NCBI GenBank assembly: GCA_943323675.2
Contig: CALPIR020000100.1
Coordinates: 1-7,941 of the forward strand
DNA length: 7,941 bases
Direction of reading: 5' to 3'
From: Chitinophaga pinensis
GTDB lineage: Bacteria > Bacteroidota > Bacteroidia > UKL13-3
The notes beneath the pieces are model-generated. The model searched no databases. It saw only the letters and a list, made by a program, of their open reading frames with translations, and was not told the DNA's origin. The first letter of the stretch is position 1. Each line of letters starts with the position of its first letter. Shown one piece after another: positions 1 to 5,135 of this stretch. A program made the position numbers and the translations under genes.

Positions 1-289
1 AAGGGTCGCAAAAATCAAACTGCCAAGAAGCAGTATCTTTTGTTGTTTGGGTATTACCTGGAATTAAAGTATCTTTTACTATGTATGGGACGTTAAATGA
101 AATAATTGACCAATTAATCATAGAATCAGCTGCTGCTGAAGAATTATTGGTTATTATGCATGAAGCAGACTTCGGATTATTATCATTTCCCCATCCACCT
201 ACACTTACGTTTTTGTTGTTAAAAGAAATTTGAGCTGAAGCATTGCCTATTGTAAAAACTAGGCCAATGATATAAATAAGTTTTTTCAT
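1..289 (-). CDS. Exported protein of unknown function, N-terminal part only (3' end outside window)
   Basis: Reading the minus strand from an ATG at 289-287 gives 96 uninterrupted codons up to the window edge. The first 20 or so residues form a clear signal peptide: MKK, then a hydrophobic stretch (LIYIIGLVF), then a signal peptidase I-like site at NASA-Q. The mature part is rich in Asn, Ser and Thr and has a Cys at residue 44 (SASC). The visible end reads SWQFDFCDP. I recall a similar W-x3-CD-x-x-C pattern from Bacteroidota extracellular proteins with an early beta-sandwich domain and a T9SS tail, but only the N-terminus is visible, so that match is a guess. The gene is transcribed divergently from the Omp28-like gene, and both encode exported proteins. 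A good promoter candidate lies just upstream. I am confident it is a real exported protein; its function is unknown. Confidence 0.75.
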   Translation of the reverse strand, partial: MKKLIYIIGLVFTIGNASAQISFNNKNVSVGGWGNDNNPKSASCIITNNSSAAADSMINWSIISFNVPYIVKDTLIPGNTQTTKDTASWQFDFCDP

Positions 290-306
290 GGTAAAAAATT
301 GTAGTA

Positions 307-338
307 CAAAATAACAATTTTAATGGCACTTAATCAAA
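307..338 (-). promoter_or_regulatory. Putative Bacteroidota-type promoter for the exported protein at 1-289
   Basis: On the minus strand a TTTG at 338-335 is followed, after exactly 20 bases, by TTATTTTG at 314-307. This fits the Bacteroidota sigma factor arrangement (-33 TTTG, -7 TAnnTTTG) with one mismatch in the -7 element. Transcription would begin near position 300 and leave a leader of about 10 bases before the ATG. The assignment rests on pattern only. Confidence 0.45.
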
Positions 339-384
339 CTAAATAAACTTAATATTCTCTTTTTAGTGCTTGCGAAAATTATTT

Positions 385-416
385 ATTGCCTTTTGCTAAA
401 TTAATCACTAAATATG
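385..416 (+). promoter_or_regulatory. Weak candidate promoter for the Omp28-like gene
   Basis: ATTG at 385-388, a 20-base spacer and TAAATATG at 409-416 resemble the -33/-7 pair of Bacteroidota promoters, with one mismatch in each element. This would put the transcription start near 423 and give a leader of under 30 bases. The DNA around it is AT-rich, so chance matches are likely. No purine-rich Shine-Dalgarno sequence precedes the ATG at 451. Confidence 0.3.
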
Positions 417-450
417 CATACTAGAAAACTCAATTACTTAAACACATATT

Positions 451-2535
451 ATGAAAAAACAATTACTAACATTAGCAGTAGGCGCTTTGCTACTGTTTGC
501 AAACAACGCCAATGCCCAGTATTATACTTTAGGTATTGCGGGTTCAAATCCGAAAGGGCTCAATGCTGATGGCGAGAATCCAGCTACTTTATTAACTGGT
601 TGGGCAACTATTTGGACTGGTAATGGCACAGCTGCAGCGGCATTTAGCCCTAATACGCAATTGCCATTCGCTTTTACCTTTAACGGTAATTCTTACACAC
701 ATTTCAAAGCTTCTAACTCAGGTAGTGTAACTTTTGATACCGCATCTACACTAATACCTGCTTTTGGTAACACTACCTTACCTAGTGCATTGGTTCCTGA
801 TAACTCAATCAATATTTTAGGTGTAAAACCATCTAGTTGGGTAAGTGGAACAACTACTTACAATAGTGCTGTAGTTACAAAAACTTTTGGTGTTGCTCCT
901 AACAGACAATTCTGGATTCAGTACAACTTTTTCTCTGAAGCAAATATTTCTACAGGATGGACTTATTGGTCTGTAGTGCTAGAAGAAACTTCAAACAAAG
1001 TATACATAGTAGACATGAAAACTCTTTGTCTAAACAATGGAACTGTTTGTGGTAACAATGTAAAAGTTTCAGCTGGTCTTCAGATGAGCAGTTCAGTTGC
1101 ATACCCTATTACTGGTTCTCCTAACTTAGGTGCTAACAACTACTCAACTAATTTATTTGATGCTTCTGATAACAAATATTATGAGTTTATTAACGGAACA
1201 CAACCTACAGTTGATTTAACTGTATTTTTGGTAAACAACGAAGCCATTAGCTTAAACAAACCAACTAAAATATACGGAAGTATCAACAATTTGGGAAGTC
1301 AAGCAGTAACTTCAATGACTATTAATTACCAATTAGAAAGTGATGCAGTTGTTTCTGCTAATTTAACTGGATTAAATATCGCTGCAAGTGGAGGTTCTTA
1401 TGTATTCACGCACCCAACTCCATTAATTGTTACCTCTGAAGGTTCAAAAATGTTAAAAGTTTGGGCTACTAATATTAATGGTGGCGCAGATGCATTTCCA
1501 TCAAACGATATTTTATCTAAATATGTAATTGGAGCAGAAAACTTACGTAAATCATTACACGAAATTTTCTCTTCATCTACTTGCGGACCTTGTGCTCCAG
1601 GTAATGCCAACTACAAAAAGGTTGTAGGAGCTAGAGATAACAACTTATTCTCATCTATTAAGTACCAACAAGATTTTCCAGGTACTGGAGATCCATATTC
1701 AACTACTGAAAGTGTAGCTAGAAGAAATTTCTATGCAATCAATTCAATTCCAAGAATGGAAGTAGATGGTAAATGGGATCAAAATGCTTCTTCATTTACA
1801 GATGCTGTATTTAACCAATTCCAAGCGCTTCCTGCTGAGATTAGCATTGATGCAACTTATAAGGTTTTTGGAAAAACTGTTACTGCCGATATTAAATTAA
1901 AATCTGCTATCAATATTACTGGTGATAATAACGTGTTACACGTTGCAATTATTGAAGGTAAAACAACTGCGAATTTAAAATCAAACGGAGAAAAAGAGTT
2001 CTTACATGTAATGAAGAAAATGGTACCTAATCAAAACGGTACAGTGCTTACTGGTGGGTTAGCGCTTGGTGTTGAGAAATCATATACATTATCATATGAA
2101 TTTCCAGGCAATTATCGTTTAGCTCCAGATGGTCAAAATCCAATTAGTTTAGCTACTGAGCATTCAGTAGAAGGTTTTGATGATTTAGAGGTAATCGTTT
2201 TTGTTCAAAATATCACAACTAAAGCTGTAGTTCAATCTGCAAATGCTGAGAGAACTGCCTACTATGCATTAGGCTTAGGTGAAAAAGAAAATAGCATAAA
2301 AGCTGCAGTTTATCCTAACCCTGCTTCAAGTACCTTCTCTATCGCTTCTCCAAACGCAGGTCGTTACGGTTACGTACGTGTTTTTGATATCAGTGGTAAA
2401 GAAGTAGTAGCAAACCAATTGGTTGAGTTTAACAACACACAAGTTGATGTTGCTAACTTACAAGCTGGTGTTTACTTTGTGGCAATCACTACTGATGGTC
2501 AAACTTCAACTCAAAAATTAGTTATTGCTAAATAA
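451..2535 (+). CDS. Omp28-like secreted protein with thioredoxin-like CGPC motif and T9SS type A sorting domain
   Basis: A 694-residue secreted protein. Residues 1-22 are a signal peptide (MKKQLLTLAVGALLLF..., cut after NANA), so it enters the periplasm by Sec. Residues about 23-250 form a beta-rich, Asn/Ser/Thr-rich region of unknown role, with a Cys pair at 193 and 200 that could form a disulfide. Residues about 252-360 look like an Ig/CARDB-like beta domain. Residues about 365-600 resemble the Omp28 family: a thioredoxin-like fold with CGPC at 378-381 and an Ile-Pro at 433-434 where the cis-proline of such folds is expected. Residues about 608-694 match a T9SS type A sorting domain (YPNPASSTF, VRVFDISGKEV, LQAGVYFV, QKLVIAK), which directs export across the outer membrane and usually cell-surface attachment. 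ATG 451 is the only start that includes the signal peptide. The family name is from recognition. Whether it is a disulfide reductase, an adhesin or something else cannot be read from sequence. Confidence 0.88.
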   Translation: MKKQLLTLAVGALLLFANNANAQYYTLGIAGSNPKGLNADGENPATLLTGWATIWTGNGTAAAAFSPNTQLPFAFTFNGNSYTHFKASNSGSVTFDTASTLIPAFGNTTLPSALVPDNSINILGVKPSSWVSGTTTYNSAVVTKTFGVAPNRQFWIQYNFFSEANISTGWTYWSVVLEETSNKVYIVDMKTLCLNNGTVCGNNVKVSAGLQMSSSVAYPITGSPNLGANNYSTNLFDASDNKYYEFINGTQPTVDLTVFLVNNEAISLNKPTKIYGSINNLGSQAVTSMTINYQLESDAVVSANLTGLNIAASGGSYVFTHPTPLIVTSEGSKMLKVWATNINGGADAFPSNDILSKYVIGAENLRKSLHEIFSSSTCGPCAPGNANYKKVVGARDNNLFSSIKYQQDFPGTGDPYSTTESVARRNFYAINSIPRMEVDGKWDQNASSFTDAVFNQFQALPAEISIDATYKVFGKTVTADIKLKSAINITGDNNVLHVAIIEGKTTANLKSNGEKEFLHVMKKMVPNQNGTVLTGGLALGVEKSYTLSYEFPGNYRLAPDGQNPISLATEHSVEGFDDLEVIVFVQNITTKAVVQSANAERTAYYALGLGEKENSIKAAVYPNPASSTFSIASPNAGRYGYVRVFDISGKEVVANQLVEFNNTQVDVANLQAGVYFVAITTDGQTSTQKLVIAK

Positions 2536-2556
2536 TTAGCAACAATTTGATATAAC

Positions 2557-2589
2557 AAAAAACGCCTCGCAATTTGCGAGGCGTTTTTT
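2557..2589. terminator. Bidirectional intrinsic terminator between convergent genes
   Basis: A perfect 8-bp GC-rich stem (CGCCTCGC 2563-2570 with GCGAGGCG 2576-2583) closes an AATTT loop. Six As lie on the left and six Ts on the right (2557-2562, 2584-2589). It therefore has a U-run in either direction and sits between the stop of the Omp28-like gene at 2535 and the stop of the nfu gene at 2613, so it can terminate both. Confidence 0.93.
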
Positions 2590-2612
2590 ATTTAAAGGCT
2601 TTTTCTTATTTC

Positions 2613-3188
2613 CTATAGAGCGTGAGCAACAACTTCTTTAACTTCAGGAACCATACGTGTTAACATTCCCTCAATACCTCGTTTTAAAGTTACTGTAGAT
2701 GATGGGCATCCACTGCATGACCCCCTTAACTCAACGGTAACTATACCGTTTTCGAAATCTCTAAATGAAATTTGCCCGCCATCAACTTCAACTGCGGGTT
2801 TAATGTAAGTATCTAATATTTCTTTTATTTGTTCAACAATCACATTGTCGTTGCCGTAGTCCTTTGTATTTTCCACAGGTGCCTCTAAAGCAATGGGTTC
2901 ACCAGCAGCCACGTATGATTTAAGGAACTCTTTCATAATTGGAATAATTTCTTCCCATTCAACTCCTGGTACTCGGGTTAGGGTTACAAAATTATTCATA
3001 ATAAATACGCCTTGTACGAAACTAAACTCAAATAGGTTTTTCGCAAGTGGAGAATAAGTAGTTGATTCTACATTTGGAAAGTCAGCAGTTTGGTCAGGGA
3101 AAATCATGCGGTTAAACACAAACTTCATTGTTTCCGGATTTGGTGTGGACTCACTGTATACGTCTAAAAAATCTTTTATATCAGTCAT
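2613..3188 (-). CDS. NifU-like iron-sulfur cluster carrier (Nfu_N plus NifU C-terminal domain)
   Basis: A 191-residue cytoplasmic protein that carries and delivers Fe-S clusters to apoproteins. Residues about 10-95 are an Nfu N-terminal domain with its signature TPNPETMKF at 15-23. Residues about 115-190 are the NifU C-terminal domain, with DGG at 136-138 and the cluster-binding CSGC (Cys158 and Cys161) in RGSCSGCPSSTVTLKRGIE. In known Nfu proteins, two subunits join their CxxC pairs to hold one 4Fe-4S cluster. The two-domain layout and length are those of Nfu scaffold proteins of Bacteroidota and of eukaryotic NFU1, not the three-domain nitrogen-fixation NifU. The ATG at 3188 is the natural start because TPNP sits close to the N-terminus, as in relatives. 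It lies 89 bases downstream of recX on the same strand and has its own -7 element, so it may be transcribed alone as well as from recX. No SUF or ISC genes are visible nearby. Confidence 0.94.
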   Translation of the reverse strand: MTDIKDFLDVYSESTPNPETMKFVFNRMIFPDQTADFPNVESTTYSPLAKNLFEFSFVQGVFIMNNFVTLTRVPGVEWEEIIPIMKEFLKSYVAAGEPIALEAPVENTKDYGNDNVIVEQIKEILDTYIKPAVEVDGGQISFRDFENGIVTVELRGSCSGCPSSTVTLKRGIEGMLTRMVPEVKEVVAHAL

Positions 3189-3207
3189 AAATTTATTTAT
3201 ATACCTA

Positions 3208-3215
3208 CAAAGGTA
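3208..3215 (-). promoter_or_regulatory. Exact TAnnTTTG -7 promoter element for the nfu gene
   Basis: The minus strand reads TACCTTTG, an exact match to the Bacteroidota -7 consensus TAnnTTTG. It ends 19 bases before the nfu ATG, giving a predicted leader of about 13 bases. I find no good TTG at the expected -33 distance, so this is a half-match. It is the best promoter evidence between recX and nfu and suggests nfu does not depend on read-through alone. Confidence 0.5.
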
Positions 3216-3277
3216 ACCAAGTTTTTATTAGTGGCTATTAGTTTTGATTATGACAATGATTCGATGTTTTTCTTTAC

Positions 3278-3757
3278 TTAATCAATTTTACTGCGAAGAA
3301 TGTTCCAAATCAGGTCTTGCTCAAACCCTTTTCCTGCAATATATCTTGCTACTTTAGCTCTTTTACTCAATACGTTTTTATCAGTTGTTTCAGACCATTT
3401 TTTATCAATCTGCTCGTTCAATGTGTGCAAATAATCTTGATCGTTAATCTCATTGAGTGCCTTATTAAGGCAATATTCCGAAATGTCCTTTTGTTTTAGC
3501 TCTAATTTTATTTTTACTTTCCCCCAATGTTTTACCCTAAACTTACCTCCTGCAAACGCAATGGCAAACCGTTCTTCATTCAGGTAATTTTGCTCAATTA
3601 ACGAGAGTAATATTTCTTGCGCATCAATACCCCATATACCCCATTCGCTTAATTTATCAAGTACCTCTTTATGGCATCGCTCTTGGTAGGCACAATAGTT
3701 TGCCGCTTTCAATAAAGCCTGAGATGGGGTTAGTTTTATGTATTTTTTGTTTTCCAA
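3278..3757 (-). CDS. recX: Regulatory protein RecX, probable TTG start
   Basis: A 159-residue cytoplasmic, largely helical protein of the RecX family, which binds RecA filaments and limits recombinase activity. Matching segments include YCAYQERCHKEVLDKL (21-36), LIEQNYLNEERFAIAFA (53-69), and KHWGKVKIKLELKQKDIS (76-93), which corresponds to the family's G-x2-[KR]I-x2-EL...I core. The C-terminal third repeats the three-helix pattern (RYIAGKGFEQDLIWNIL). Length agrees with the family (about 150-160). The start is unusual: the frame has no ATG at all. An in-frame TAG lies five codons upstream of the TTG at 3757-3755, and the protein contains no internal methionine. TTG 3757 is the only standard alternative start that keeps the first RecX helix. 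recA is not next to it here, unlike in some bacteria. nfu follows 89 bases downstream on the same strand. Family assignment is confident; the exact start is less so. Confidence 0.9.
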   Translation of the reverse strand: MENKKYIKLTPSQALLKAANYCAYQERCHKEVLDKLSEWGIWGIDAQEILLSLIEQNYLNEERFAIAFAGGKFRVKHWGKVKIKLELKQKDISEYCLNKALNEINDQDYLHTLNEQIDKKWSETTDKNVLSKRAKVARYIAGKGFEQDLIWNILRSKID

Positions 3758-3780
3758 ATAATGTTCGAAATTATACTATT

Positions 3781-3806
3781 TACCTTTATTACTTGATAAA
3801 AAGGTA
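3781..3806. promoter_or_regulatory. TACCTTT inverted repeat between divergent recX and MFS genes; possible overlapping promoters or operator
   Basis: TACCTTT at 3781-3787 is mirrored by AAAGGTA at 3800-3806, giving perfect 7-base arms around a 12-base spacer. The arms can be extended inward (AT/AT) if two bulged bases are allowed. Each arm also reads as TAnnTTT on its own strand, which is most of a Bacteroidota -7 element. On the minus strand, TTTC at 3830-3827 lies 20 bases before TACCTTTT, near the right place for a -33 box, and would give recX a leader of about 35 bases. It may be two face-to-face promoters, a repressor site, or chance in AT-rich DNA. Confidence 0.35.
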
Positions 3807-3896
3807 GTAATATGTATAAGCATTGTGAAAAAAAATAAGATTAATCGTTATTAAACATATTAAACAACATACTTGCTGTTACATTTGCTTGCACAA

Positions 3897-5135
3897 GTGA
3901 AAAACAAATTAGCATTAAACTTATTATTTACCGCAAATGGAATAAGCGGCTTTGCACAAGGCATTAGTATGTTGGCAATTCCTTGGTATTTTGCAAATAA
4001 TACTACATATTTCAATAAGGCATATGGTTTGATTACCATTGGAGTTTTATTCTTTGGTTTGTATGCGGGTACCTTGGTTGATAAGTATAGCCGAAAAGCA
4101 AACTTTTTAGGTAATAGTTTGGTGTGTGGTTTTTTACTACTTGCTATTGCTGGTGTTGGGTTTTATCAAAATGGGTTAAATGATATTTTAGTGGTGGCAG
4201 TATTTGGTATTACTATGTTAAATTATAATATTCATTATCCAACTTTATATGCTTTTGGACAAGAAATTAGTTCGGTTGAGGATTATGCCAAGGTAAATTC
4301 AAACATCGAAATCGTTGGTCAAAGCACCAGTATATTATCAGGTGGTATTGCGGCAATTATGTTAGAAGGTGTTACAATAAATTTACCAATTATAAATTAT
4401 TCTATTGTTATCAGTTCATGGAATATCTGGGAGATTTTTATTTTAAATGCTGGCACTTACTTTTTAGCAGCCACTCTTATTCTATTTATTAAATATCAAC
4501 CTATACAAAAAAACACGCAACATCTTCAAATATTTGAGCGTATAAAAGTGGGATTTACTTATCTAAGGCAACATCCCAAACTGTTAATTTTTGGAGTATT
4601 TAGTTACAGTGTATTTGCTATGTTATTAGTTGAAATACACGCAGTACTTCCCGCATATGTCGATAAACATCTACATGAAAATGGAAGTGTTTTTGCCATT
4701 GCCGATGGTATATATGCTTTAGGGGCTTTATGTGCTGGTTTGTTTGTAAACAAGGTGTTTACTGCTTCATCAACTCAACGGGCAGTAATTATTTTAACAG
4801 CAATTACTGCTGCCATATTTATATGGGCCTTTGCGGCTAAAAGTGTTTTAGTTATATATTTGGTTAGTTTAATATTGGGCTTTACCAATGCAGGTATTAG
4901 GGTTTTAAGGTTAACTTATTTATTTAAGCAAATCCCCAACGAGTTGATGGGCAGGGTAAATAGTATTTTCAATATGCTAAATATTTTGGTTCGTTCATTA
5001 TTTATATTTCTGTTTTCTGTTCCATTCTTTAATTTTGATAACCGTATTATTTGGGCATTCTTAATTATGGCTGTATTTTTACTTCTTTCAGCTTTAGTAT
5101 TGATGTTCAACACAAAAAAATCCATTGAAAAATGA
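3897..5135 (+). CDS. Major facilitator superfamily transporter, MFS_3/DHA3-like, probable GTG start
   Basis: An inner-membrane secondary transporter of about 412 residues with many hydrophobic segments, consistent with 10-12 helices. Motif A of the superfamily lies in the loop after helix 2 (GTLVDKYSRK). A second weaker copy lies late in the protein (NELMGRVNSIFNML), a form I associate with the MFS_3 (DHA3) exporter group. The substrate cannot be inferred. The frame has no ATG before the middle of helix 1. It is open back to a TAA at 3861, with TTG at 3873 and 3885 and GTG at 3897. I prefer GTG 3897 because it gives MKNKLALNLLFTANGISGFAQG, a normal short MFS N-terminus; starting at TTG 3873 adds eight hydrophobic residues (420 in total). 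The stop overlaps the murF-alr start as ATGA, so the two are almost certainly one operon with coupled translation. This suggests, without proof, a cell-envelope role. Confidence 0.87.
   Translation: MKNKLALNLLFTANGISGFAQGISMLAIPWYFANNTTYFNKAYGLITIGVLFFGLYAGTLVDKYSRKANFLGNSLVCGFLLLAIAGVGFYQNGLNDILVVAVFGITMLNYNIHYPTLYAFGQEISSVEDYAKVNSNIEIVGQSTSILSGGIAAIMLEGVTINLPIINYSIVISSWNIWEIFILNAGTYFLAATLILFIKYQPIQKNTQHLQIFERIKVGFTYLRQHPKLLIFGVFSYSVFAMLLVEIHAVLPAYVDKHLHENGSVFAIADGIYALGALCAGLFVNKVFTASSTQRAVIILTAITAAIFIWAFAAKSVLVIYLVSLILGFTNAGIRVLRLTYLFKQIPNELMGRVNSIFNMLNILVRSLFIFLFSVPFFNFDNRIIWAFLIMAVFLLLSALVLMFNTKKSIEK

Noticed and set aside
1398..1610. 70-codon open frame on the minus strand
   Set aside because: Lies wholly inside the Omp28-like gene, opposite well-conserved CGPC coding sequence; a shadow frame.
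3317..3499. 60-codon plus-strand open frame opposite recX
   Set aside because: Hydrophobic translation arises from the antisense of a Lys/Glu-rich helical protein; recX on the other strand is clearly real.
3827..3836. Run of eight As between recX and the MFS gene as a possible frameshift site restoring an ATG start
   Set aside because: It is upstream of the in-frame TAA at 3861 and outside both coding regions, so slippage here cannot change either start.
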